Positions 1-7,996 of a DNA stretch of 45,300 bases are shown in pieces. Under the pieces are notes generated by a model. The model was not told the DNA's origin. It saw only the letters and a program-made list of their open reading frames with translations, and made no database searches. Position 1 is the stretch's first letter, and every line of letters starts with the position of its first letter. The stretch is from Chromatiales bacterium (GTDB lineage Bacteria > Pseudomonadota > Gammaproteobacteria > Steroidobacterales > GCA-2729495), in assembly GCA_002688175.1 (NCBI GenBank), contig NZCC01000016.1, positions 1-45,300 of the forward strand. Reading direction: 5' to 3'. The position numbers and the translations under genes were made by a program.

Positions 1-574
1 CCTTCAGAACCGGCAAAGGCCAATCAAACATTTCCGGTGCTACATCGCTCTGCATAACACCGTCAGCAACAGCAGCCGCCATCCGTGACATCTGCGGACC
101 GTTTGCACCGGCGTATATCAGCGGCGGTGGCTCTTTCGCCCATGGCGCGTTGAACCACTTCGCTTTATACATTTTGCCATCGTAGTCCAGTGTCTCTTTC
201 CGGAACGCGCCCTTGACGATCTCAATAGCTTCACGCACAGCAGTGATTCGTTTTCCCTCACTGAAACCGAGAATATCAAGCCACTCACCACCACCGCCTA
301 TTGCCAGACAGGTCCGCCCACCCGCGCATTCGTTCAGGGTCAGGATGGAATTGGCCATCTTTAACGGATGTATTTCATAGGGGCTGACGATACAGACCCC
401 GACGCGAATCTTCTTCGCTGCCTGGGCCAGCGGCATCGTAACCATGAACGCATCCCGGCCCCGTACATAGTTCTGGGTCCAGATCGCACGAAAGCCATAC
501 TGCTCGGCAAGCAGTCCCAGTTCTTTAACCTGCGGAGCTGTCAGGTTGGCTTCCAGAATAATGTCGAGTTCCAT
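1..574 (-). CDS. LLM class (luciferase-like) flavin/F420-dependent oxidoreductase, C-terminus off window
   Basis: This is the N-terminal 191 codons of a luciferase-like monooxygenase family protein; the C-terminus lies beyond base 1. It starts at an ATG (complement of 572-574) with MELDIILEANLTAPQ. Family signatures seen are LGLLAEQYGFRAIW (first beta-alpha unit), AGGRTCLAIGGGGEW (flavin/F420 phosphate region) and PPLIYAGANGPQMSRMAA. The protein is clearly paralogous to the divergent gene at 796-1797; the two share LLAEQYGFR, HPLK and LTLNE blocks. The family uses reduced FMN or F420 to oxidise small organic substrates in the cytoplasm; substrate and cofactor cannot be told from sequence. The 221-nt gap to the divergent gene must hold both promoters. 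Confidence 0.88.
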   Translation of the reverse strand, partial: MELDIILEANLTAPQVKELGLLAEQYGFRAIWTQNYVRGRDAFMVTMPLAQAAKKIRVGVCIVSPYEIHPLKMANSILTLNECAGGRTCLAIGGGGEWLDILGFSEGKRITAVREAIEIVKGAFRKETLDYDGKMYKAKWFNAPWAKEPPPLIYAGANGPQMSRMAAAVADGVMQSDVAPEMFDWPLPVLK

Positions 575-795
575 TTACTTACCCTTTTCAGATAAAGTTT
601 ATTCAGGTGAAGCCCTGCTTTACCTTAATGCCTATGGTTACTGCAGCGCTTTAGGTAATTCTCCGTACCCGGCAGGAACCAGTCATTGACACAGGCCAAC
701 GTGGTTTATCTTATTGCAAACGGCCCGGACAAGTTACAAACTGGCGCCAACGTCATCCTCAAACTCTAAATACTGCAACACAAAGGTAAACGCTG

Positions 796-1797
796 ATGCA
801 GCTGGACATCGCACTGGAATCCAAAGTGGGCCCCACCGCATTCAGGGATCTTGGTCTACTGGCCGAGCAGTATGGCTTTCGTACAATCTGGGCACAGAAT
901 TACTCCCGGGCACCGGATGCCTTCATGACCGCGACACCCCTGGCACTGGACTCGAAAACCATCAAGGTAGGTGTCGCCGTCGTCTGCCCGCATGAAATGC
1001 ACCCGCTAAAAATTGCCAACGCAGTACTGACCCTCAACGAGTATGCAGGCGGGCGGGCCTGCGTGGTCCTAACCTCCGGCGGTGATTGGCCTGGGGTTAT
1101 CAAAAAGAAAACAGGAGAAATTACCCGCACCCGCGAAGCACTGGAAATCATCAATACTTGTTTGAGGGATGCAGTGGTGAACTACACGGGAGAAATCTAC
1201 AACGTACAGGCATTCAGTACGGCCTGGACTACCCAGCCAGCACCGGCCATATATGCCGGTGCACACTGGCCGAAGATGATGCGCATGGTGGCCGGTATTG
1301 CCGATGCCGTCATGCTCAGTGATGTACAACCGGAGATGTTTGACTGGGCCTTAACCGTTCTTAATGAGACCCGGAAGACACAGGAGCAGAAGGGGAATTT
1401 CTTACTAAGCAACTTTGTTGCCTGGCATGTGAAAGAGGATCGGGAAAAATCACTGTGGGAAGCGCGCCGTGATCTGATTATCCGCGGCCGGCTGGACCGT
1501 GAATGGATAAAACCTTATCTGAGTCCGGAGGACGTGGACTGGGTGGCCGCCAACCTGTGGCCATTCCACAAAGCCTTCCGTGAACGAACGGGCGATATCG
1601 AGGGCGTGCCTCCACACATCAACGATGCCCTGGTCGAGGGATTAACCATGTCCGGCGATCCAGGTGACATCGACAGGCACATCGAACGGCTCCGGGCATT
1701 CGAGGCCGCCGGATTCACGGAAATCGTCCTCGGACTCCAGGATGATCCGGCCGATTCGATCAGGATGATCGGCGAGCATGTCATCCCGAAGTTGTAG
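796..1797 (+). CDS. LLM class flavin/F420-dependent oxidoreductase
   Basis: Full-length 333-residue luciferase-like TIM-barrel oxidoreductase. The ATG at 796 follows AAAGG about 9 nt upstream. Family features are LGLLAEQYGFRTIWAQNY near residue 22, HPLKIANAVLTLNEYAGGR near 74, and a C-terminal GDPGDIDRHIERLRAFEAAG segment typical of F420-type LLM proteins. It is a divergent paralogue of the gene at 1-574; the glycine-rich GGGGEW of that copy is TSGGDW here, so cofactor-pocket detail or substrate may differ. Cytoplasmic; it would catalyse flavin- or F420-linked oxidation of an unknown small molecule. Flavin reductase and quinone-oxidoreductase-like genes downstream fit a catabolic role, but this is inference. 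Confidence 0.9.
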   Translation: MQLDIALESKVGPTAFRDLGLLAEQYGFRTIWAQNYSRAPDAFMTATPLALDSKTIKVGVAVVCPHEMHPLKIANAVLTLNEYAGGRACVVLTSGGDWPGVIKKKTGEITRTREALEIINTCLRDAVVNYTGEIYNVQAFSTAWTTQPAPAIYAGAHWPKMMRMVAGIADAVMLSDVQPEMFDWALTVLNETRKTQEQKGNFLLSNFVAWHVKEDREKSLWEARRDLIIRGRLDREWIKPYLSPEDVDWVAANLWPFHKAFRERTGDIEGVPPHINDALVEGLTMSGDPGDIDRHIERLRAFEAAGFTEIVLGLQDDPADSIRMIGEHVIPKL

Positions 1798-1843
1798 CCT
1801 GTTTTTGAATTGGTTTAAAGCGAGTTGAATCCAGCGCAAGCAC

Positions 1844-3100
1844 TCAGGCAACCGAGGGCTTTCTGGCACGAAACCGACCGGTGCGAAAATTTGAGTCACC
1901 GGTTTTAATAACGACAACTCGATTCCGGCCCTCTTCCTTCGCCTGGTAAAGCGCTTCATCAGCCATTTGCACCGCACCGGCGAGACTGCGCCTGGCGCCC
2001 GGCAAGATTACGGCAACGCCAATACTGACGGTCAGGTATTTGCCGGTCGTGGAGTCTTCGTGCGGGATTTGGATTGCGGCGATGCCCTTCCGAAGTGTCT
2101 CTGCGTATTTGCGCGCGGCTTCATCCTCAGGGTACAGATTGGAGTCGGCGGAAGAGTCATATAATGCCAGTACAAATTCTTCTCCTCCGTAGCGCGCCGT
2201 GAAGTCGAGCGGTCGCTTCGCGTGTGCGGCGATTACATTGGCGACCGCCTTAAGCGTGTCGTCACCACTCTGATGCCCATAACGATCGTTGTATGCCTTG
2301 AAGTGGTCGATATCGACAAGCATGATCGTCAGGACAGCTTCTTCACGTTTTGCCTGGCGCCAGATTCTATCGATATAGCTATCGTAGCTTCGCCTGTTAT
2401 TCAGGCCTGTGAGCCCGTCGAGCTCGGCGAGCTTGCTGAGCTCCCTGGCCATATCCACAAGCTCTTGCGATTCAACGAACGAACGCCGTGCGGTGGATTC
2501 AAGTTGATAGCAGGACACCGCGCCGATGCCATTGACCAGCAACAACATCACAATTTCGTATCCCAGCACCTGCACTTCATAGTTAAGAGTCAGGATTCCG
2601 TATATATGCGCGCTGGTAATTAACAATGCCACACATGCCGCACGCCAGAACCGGAGACCCCAGAGAAACCATACCACGACGATCCAGACAACCTCCATGG
2701 CAAGATAAGAAGGCATCCCCACAAGGACCGGGCGAAAATATATCGAGACGATGACCAGGCCCGAAATCAGTCCGCTAATAGCAAGCAAAACCTGATACGC
2801 CCGGTAATGGTCTGGCAGCGTCGACATATACAGTGTGGCGATTAATAGCGGCGCGAAAAACCCCAGGTCCCATATCATCATCAATAACTGCGGCTCATCT
2901 CCTGACAGGCGCAGCACCACACCAATCAACGTCATCATGAGCGCGAAACAAGGCATCAGCCGCGCGCGGATAACTCCACTTTGCGAGTAATGTTTTCGGA
3001 ATTCCTCCTCCAAAGGGGCGGGGAGAACGAGACCGCTGATTACTTGCTCAATATGATTCACGTTTGGCGATAATTCACTATGGGTAGCTTCGTGTGACAC
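1844..3100 (-). CDS. membrane-anchored GGDEF diguanylate cyclase
   Basis: 418 residues. The start is a GTG (complement 3098-3100) with AGGA 6 nt upstream. Residues about 45-195 form roughly six transmembrane helices without a recognisable extracytoplasmic sensor domain; residues about 225-400 are a GGDEF domain. The active-site loop reads GGEEF at 305-309, a catalytically competent variant, and DIDHFKAYND supplies the metal/GTP residues. RPLD at 296-299 lies exactly five residues before GGEEF and matches the RxxD inhibitory I-site, so product feedback by cyclic di-GMP is predicted. The protein would make c-di-GMP at the inner membrane in response to an unknown signal. It is monocistronic between convergent and divergent neighbours. 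Confidence 0.93.
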   Translation of the reverse strand: MSHEATHSELSPNVNHIEQVISGLVLPAPLEEEFRKHYSQSGVIRARLMPCFALMMTLIGVVLRLSGDEPQLLMMIWDLGFFAPLLIATLYMSTLPDHYRAYQVLLAISGLISGLVIVSIYFRPVLVGMPSYLAMEVVWIVVVWFLWGLRFWRAACVALLITSAHIYGILTLNYEVQVLGYEIVMLLLVNGIGAVSCYQLESTARRSFVESQELVDMARELSKLAELDGLTGLNNRRSYDSYIDRIWRQAKREEAVLTIMLVDIDHFKAYNDRYGHQSGDDTLKAVANVIAAHAKRPLDFTARYGGEEFVLALYDSSADSNLYPEDEAARKYAETLRKGIAAIQIPHEDSTTGKYLTVSIGVAVILPGARRSLAGAVQMADEALYQAKEEGRNRVVVIKTGDSNFRTGRFRARKPSVA

Positions 3101-3518
3101 GGTACATCCTGGAACGAATCCGCCGGACTTAATAATTCAAAATAGAGGTATCCGGGCGCCTGTACGCTGGGCTTAATCACAGTTTGTGCCGACGATACGA
3201 TCCTCACCGTAGAGCGGTGCTGCCCGGAACCCAGAGTGTGACGGCCTTCACATTTCGGCGACCGATAAAGGGGCTGCGGCCACTGAGCAGGATATTGTGG
3301 CCTCTCTGATTATTGTCGTTCCACAGCACCATCCACCGGCTTTCAGCCTGACAGGGCCGAATTCATTGATCTGTATCAAGCAATATGCGGGAAGCATTTT
3401 TCAGCATATTTACGTACAGATCAGATTAGTGCCTATGCGTAATATGCTGATTGGAGTTTGCGTCCTGAGGCTGCCGACAAGAGCAAAGTGCCTCGAGGAT
3501 AACCGGGGAGCCATGAAT
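3101..3518. other. 418-nt intergenic region between diguanylate cyclase and flavin-reductase-like gene
   Basis: Divergent control region without a convincing gene. An open frame continues upstream of 3519 in phase with the next gene to 3297, but its residues do not look like a conserved domain. The notable content is the inverted repeat at 3401-3450, listed separately. No terminator or riboswitch is evident. Confidence 0.5.
3401..3450. promoter_or_regulatory. 10-bp inverted repeat, candidate operator
   Basis: TCAGCATATT at 3401-3410 is matched perfectly and inverted by AATATGCTGA at 3441-3450, separated by 30 nt, so the arm centres are 40 bp apart. The dyad lies about 70-120 nt upstream of the flavin-reductase-like start at 3519. 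It may bind a regulator as two half-sites in DNA looping or tandem mode. No regulator gene is adjacent. Confidence 0.4.
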
Positions 3519-4403
3519 ATGCCTGAAACGAAATCGCAGCAGTCGACTAACGGAGGTTTTCAGCGGGTTGGCATTGTCGACAATTTCTACCAGGCCTCAT
3601 CATTTATATCGATGGCATTTGCACTCGTCACGACGGTGCACGAGAACGGCGAAACCGGCATTGGGCCCCACGCACTGCTATTCCCGTTCAGCATCACTAA
3701 ACCTCATTCGATGATGTTGATCAGCCGCAATAACAGCGGTACAGCCACCAATATTCGCCGTAACGGCAAATGTGCATTGAACTACGTGCCATTCGACCGT
3801 GACTGCCTGCAGGGCATCGCTGACATGGGCGTTCCGGGCATGTCGCTTGCTGACAAGCGCAAGGCCAATCCGTATACGCTGATTGATTCGCCGTCGGCCG
3901 ACAAAGCCGCAGATCCTGAGTTCCCAAAGATCATCAAAGAGGCCTACCAGATATTTGAATGTACGTGGGATGACAGCTTTGGTCTGCATGCCCAAACCGA
4001 TGCGCACGGCAAAGTCTACGATGGTCACTTCAATCTCATCATCGACAACCTGCTCATGAAAGAAGAATTCGTACCCGGCATCGAGAAGGGAGAGATATTT
4101 CCAAACATGCCTATTTTCTGCGGCTACCGCGCAAACCGCGGCTTCTGGTTTGCCGAACACGATGCCCCGTTCACCATAGCGCTGCCGAAAATCGAAGGTA
4201 TGGAGGAGCAGAGAGTGTTCTACATAGCCAACCGGATCGACGAGAATGTCAGGTTCACCCACGAGGCCTGCGAGAAGCTGACGAGTATTCCGGAGCCTTT
4301 CATGCTGGATGCGCTCAAACAAATTGTCGCCATCGCGATCGCGGATAACGTAACCGAAGTCGATGAACACTACCTTGAGAAGGTCAATGCTCAGCGGGGC
4401 TGA
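3519..4403 (+). CDS. flavin reductase-like domain protein (FMN-binding split barrel)
   Basis: 294 residues from the ATG at 3519. This start was chosen because GGGGAG at 3505-3510 sits 8 nt before it; the in-frame ATG at 3513 is only 2 nt away from that site, and the longer frame back to 3297 lacks family similarity. The N-terminal half (YQASSFISMAFALVTTV, GPHALLFPFSI, MMLISRNNSGTATNIRRNG, CALNYV) follows the flavin-reductase/split-barrel pattern in which FMN is held by backbone and Ser/Thr residues. The family supplies reduced flavin or acts as an FMN oxidoreductase; proximity to two LLM-type oxidoreductases suggests partnership, as inference. The C-terminal 100 residues (EEQRVFYIANRID and on) are not assigned. 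Confidence 0.75.
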   Translation: MPETKSQQSTNGGFQRVGIVDNFYQASSFISMAFALVTTVHENGETGIGPHALLFPFSITKPHSMMLISRNNSGTATNIRRNGKCALNYVPFDRDCLQGIADMGVPGMSLADKRKANPYTLIDSPSADKAADPEFPKIIKEAYQIFECTWDDSFGLHAQTDAHGKVYDGHFNLIIDNLLMKEEFVPGIEKGEIFPNMPIFCGYRANRGFWFAEHDAPFTIALPKIEGMEEQRVFYIANRIDENVRFTHEACEKLTSIPEPFMLDALKQIVAIAIADNVTEVDEHYLEKVNAQRG

Positions 4404-4613
4404 CACTGCCCCAATAGCGCCGGACAGCCCCAGAGGCGATATGGCTGGCTGATCGTTTGTCCCATCCTAAGAGAATAATCCCGCTCAGGACTACCGCCAG
4501 ACCGCCGGCTCCGGTGCGGCCGGATGGTGTTAACGATGCGCGGAAACTAGAATCGCAGCTTGATAATGTGATCGTGAATACACCCCCAGGCAGACCGGAC
4601 CCAGGTAGAGAAG

Positions 4614-5675
4614 ATGTCGGCAGATATGAATCGCCAGTGGCGCGTGGCCCGCTACCCGAAACAGGAAGAGGTGATCGGCCCCGAGCATTTTGAGTGGACA
4701 TCGGAGCCCGTACCGGAACCGGAAGACGGGCAGTTCCTGGTCCGTACCATATGCCTGGCCCCGGTTCCCGCCCAACGGGGCTACCTGGAAAAGAGCCATC
4801 AATCGTTTCTCGAGAACATAGAAATCGGCGCTGTCATGCGGGGTCGAGGAGTCGGTCAGATCATCTCGTCGAAACATCCCGACTATGCGGAAGGTGACAT
4901 TTTTGTCGGCTCGTTGGGTTGGCAGGATTATTCTATCCAGCACCCGCGCGGGGCCGAGTTCGTATTCAGCACCAAGAAAGTCAAAACCCCCATAAGCCCC
5001 CTGTCGACAGAACTGAGCATCCTCGGACAGGCCGGGGCAACCGCTTATTTTGGACTGCTCGAAGTAGGCCAGTTGAAGGCCGGCGAAAACGTGCTTATAT
5101 CGGCCGCTGCCGGCGGTGTTGGTTCGGCCGCGGGGCAGATCGCTCGTATAAAGGGTGCCGGTAAAGTGGTCGGCATTGCCGGCTCCGATACAAAATGTAC
5201 ATGGCTGGTTGATGAACTGGGTTATGACGTAGCTATTAACTACAAGACCGAAAACGTTGCCGAACGTATTGAAGAACTGTTTCCCGATGGCATCGATATA
5301 TTTTTCGACAATGTCGGTGGAGATATCCTGAACGATGCGTTGGCAAACCTGGCTCTGCATGCACGGGTTGTTGTCTGTGGGTTTATTTCTACGGATTACT
5401 CGCCCGGTCCGCATTACGGACCGATCAACTATCAATGCATGGTGTACAAGCGCGCTCGTATGGAAGGCTTTATCGTGTTCGATTACTGGGATCGCTACGA
5501 TGAGGCTGAACAGGATTTACTGGGCTGGTACAAGGAGGGCCTGCTGATAAATGCAGAGGATGAAGACGACGGCCTGGAGCACATGCCTGACTCCCTCGCC
5601 AGCCTGTTCAAAGGCCTCAATACTGGCGTGAAGATCTGCCGGGTCAGCCCGGATCCGGATATATTCGGCGGCTAA
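4614..5675 (+). CDS. NADP-dependent medium-chain oxidoreductase (MDR; curcumin reductase / leukotriene B4 dehydrogenase-like)
   Basis: 353 residues, zinc-free MDR superfamily. The N-terminal GroES-like part contains EHFEWTSEPVPEPEDGQFLVR, trimmed here to its ends, and MRGRGVGQIISS. The Rossmann part has the nucleotide motif AAAGGVGSAAGQIARIKG near residue 165, followed by VVGIAGS and FFDNVGGDILNDAL, all hallmarks of the alkenal/one oxidoreductase subgroup. These enzymes reduce the C=C bond of conjugated enones with NADPH in the cytoplasm. Start ATG 4614 follows AGGTAGAG; ATG 4626 (MNRQW) is an alternative that resembles the usual family N-terminus. Tandem placement after the flavin reductase suggests a redox/catabolic block. 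Confidence 0.92.
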   Translation: MSADMNRQWRVARYPKQEEVIGPEHFEWTSEPVPEPEDGQFLVRTICLAPVPAQRGYLEKSHQSFLENIEIGAVMRGRGVGQIISSKHPDYAEGDIFVGSLGWQDYSIQHPRGAEFVFSTKKVKTPISPLSTELSILGQAGATAYFGLLEVGQLKAGENVLISAAAGGVGSAAGQIARIKGAGKVVGIAGSDTKCTWLVDELGYDVAINYKTENVAERIEELFPDGIDIFFDNVGGDILNDALANLALHARVVVCGFISTDYSPGPHYGPINYQCMVYKRARMEGFIVFDYWDRYDEAEQDLLGWYKEGLLINAEDEDDGLEHMPDSLASLFKGLNTGVKICRVSPDPDIFGG

Positions 5676-5831
5676 GGAACGCGTGCAGCGTAACGCCGGC
5701 ACCGAAGACCCCCTGGGTTGAGGAATGTCCAAACGGCAGGTCCGGTAAACGGGCAGCGCTGAGTCCGGCTGCGCTAAGGGCAAACAATTGGTATAGCATT
5801 CACCGATGCATGTAATTGTCGGGGGGCTGTA

Positions 5832-7799
5832 TTGAAAACGCGCATAGAAGACGCATTGTTGCTGGTCGCATTAGCGCTGACATACGCCACGCAAGCCACG
5901 GCGAACGATTGGCTGCATTACGGTGGAGATAGCGGTGGCTCACACTACTCTCCGCTCACACAGATAGATAAAGACAACGTCGGCGACCTGGAACTCGCGT
6001 GGTCATACCGTACAGGTGATATCGAACGCCATCCGGAACACAAGGCGATGGCAGCGCTCAATGTTACGCCGATACTGCTGCCCGAAAGCGCCGGTGCATC
6101 ACTGGTGTTATGCGCCTCGATGAACCGCGTGATTGCGCTGGATCCGGTTAGCGGGAAAGAGCGCTGGGTCTATGACCCTGACATCATACTGGGCCCGCCC
6201 GGCAATAAATTCCTGTGTCGTGGCGTGGTCTACTGGGAAGACGAGGTTGCCGAATCCGGTTCGATGTGCAAACACCGCATCTTTACCGGGACCAAAGACC
6301 TTCGGCTGATCGGCCTCGACGCAGTTAGCGGCAAACCGTGTGAAGACTTTGGCACCGGCGGCACCGTAGATATCCGCCCCGATGTATTCGAGGACGTTCC
6401 GGACTTGCGGGAAGGCGATGTGCAGTTCTCCGCGCCGCCCGTGACCATCGACGATGTTGTCATCATAGGTATGGCGGACAATACCAAATTCTGGCGCGCC
6501 GATAACCCGAGCGGCGAGGTGCGTGCCTTCGATGCACGTACCGGCGAACCCCGCTGGAGCTTCGACCCCATCCCGCGAGACCCGAACGACCCGGCTGCGA
6601 GCGACTGGACCGAAGAGGCGATGCAGAAGACCGGCGGCGCCAATGTCTGGAGCATGATGTCGGTGGACTACGAACGCAGCCTTGTGTTCCTGCCGACAGC
6701 AACCGCCGGGCCGAACAACTTCGGCGGCCTCAGGCCGGGTGCGAACCGCTATGCCAACTCGGTAGTTGCTTTAAACGCTGCAGACGGCAGCGTGGCCTGG
6801 CATTTCCAACTCGTACATCACGATGTATGGGATCTCGATATTCCGGCGCAGCCCATACTGGTCGACCTCGAGCGCGATAGTGAAACGATCCCGGTCGTGA
6901 TTCAGCTCAGCAAGACGGGGCTTATCTTCGTACTCCACCGGGAAACGGGTGAACCTATTTTCCCGGTCGAGGAACGACCCGTCGAAACTGAAACAGTCGC
7001 GGATGAGGCGTTGTACCCAACCCAGCCGTTTCCGACCGCGCCCGCGCCCGTCGGCAAGCTCGTGTACACACCGGACGATGCCTGGGGTTTCATGTTTTTC
7101 GACCACAATGTGTGCAAGGAAAAGATGGCCTCATTCGACCGCAGCGGTATTTACCTGCCCCTGAGTAAAAAGGGCCTGCTGACACCCAATGCACTCCTGA
7201 ACTGGAATGGTGCCGCTTACGACCCCGAGCGCTCGCTGTTGATATTGCCTGTCTCGCAGTTAGCGATGTTCGTCCGGCTCATGCGCTCAGACGATATCCC
7301 CCCCGAACTCATGGATATACCGAAGACAGGGCCGATCGGTCCCCCGACAGAGATGGCGGGCACGCCCTATTCGTTCCAGTTCTCGCCGCTGATGTCGCCG
7401 CTGTTTGCACCCTGCAACAGGCCACCGTGGGGTGAACTTGTGGCACTGGACCTCAGCGGAGATACAAGCACGCGCTGGCGTTTCCCGCTCGGCACGCTGG
7501 ACAAGCTCATGCCTGTCCCATTGCCGCTGGAGTACGGTACGCCCCTGGCCGGCGGTCCGACCGTCACGGCTGGCGGCCTGGTGTTTATCGGCGCAAGTGC
7601 GGATGAGAAGTTCAGGGCATTCGATATCGATACCGGCGAGAAACTCTGGGAAGTCAGTACCCCGGCTTCGGCAATGGCGACACCGATGACTTACAAAGTC
7701 GACGGCCGCCAGTTCGTCGTGGTGGCAGCAGGCGGACATATCTTTAAGGCCTTCAATAATATTTCGGATTACATCGTTGCGTACGCGTTGCCGGAATAA
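5832..7799 (+). CDS. exported PQQ-dependent (quinoprotein) glucose dehydrogenase-family enzyme
   Basis: 655 residues beginning with a TTG at 5832 preceded by a G-run (5820-5825). Residues 1-25 are a Sec signal peptide ending near TQATA. The mature part starts WLHYGGDSGGSHYSPLTQ, the characteristic opening of the membrane glucose dehydrogenase beta-propeller, and carries the VHHDVWDLDIPAQPIL segment whose aspartate is the expected catalytic base and further W-docking repeats (GEPRWSFDP, GEKLWEV). Unlike Escherichia coli Gcd it has no five-helix N-terminal membrane domain, so it should be a periplasmic PQQ/Ca enzyme oxidising a sugar or alcohol. No pqq genes are in the window. It is followed by a TonB receptor 197 nt downstream. 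Confidence 0.92.
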   Translation: MKTRIEDALLLVALALTYATQATANDWLHYGGDSGGSHYSPLTQIDKDNVGDLELAWSYRTGDIERHPEHKAMAALNVTPILLPESAGASLVLCASMNRVIALDPVSGKERWVYDPDIILGPPGNKFLCRGVVYWEDEVAESGSMCKHRIFTGTKDLRLIGLDAVSGKPCEDFGTGGTVDIRPDVFEDVPDLREGDVQFSAPPVTIDDVVIIGMADNTKFWRADNPSGEVRAFDARTGEPRWSFDPIPRDPNDPAASDWTEEAMQKTGGANVWSMMSVDYERSLVFLPTATAGPNNFGGLRPGANRYANSVVALNAADGSVAWHFQLVHHDVWDLDIPAQPILVDLERDSETIPVVIQLSKTGLIFVLHRETGEPIFPVEERPVETETVADEALYPTQPFPTAPAPVGKLVYTPDDAWGFMFFDHNVCKEKMASFDRSGIYLPLSKKGLLTPNALLNWNGAAYDPERSLLILPVSQLAMFVRLMRSDDIPPELMDIPKTGPIGPPTEMAGTPYSFQFSPLMSPLFAPCNRPPWGELVALDLSGDTSTRWRFPLGTLDKLMPVPLPLEYGTPLAGGPTVTAGGLVFIGASADEKFRAFDIDTGEKLWEVSTPASAMATPMTYKVDGRQFVVVAAGGHIFKAFNNISDYIVAYALPE

Positions 7800-7996
7800 T
7801 CCTCTAAGCAGAACTACTTACTGCCCAAGGGCTACAGCATTGCAGCGGCTGCGCGCTATCCACATGTCGGCCAAAGCCGCCGGTGCCCTGCCCGCGCGCG
7901 CACCCGGTGTTAGGCTAAAACGAAAGCGTCGGACAGGCGCGCACGGATGCTCGCGGCAACGCTGTCTCCGCGTAGCACTTACCAGGGGGAAGGGTG

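Noticed and set aside
3678-4406. 242-codon open frame opposite the flavin reductase-like gene
   Set aside because: It is antisense to a recognised domain, has no ribosome site or family pattern, and is explained by codon bias.
4530-5435. 301-codon open frame opposite the MDR oxidoreductase
   Set aside because: Antisense shadow of a conserved gene; its residues show no domain pattern.
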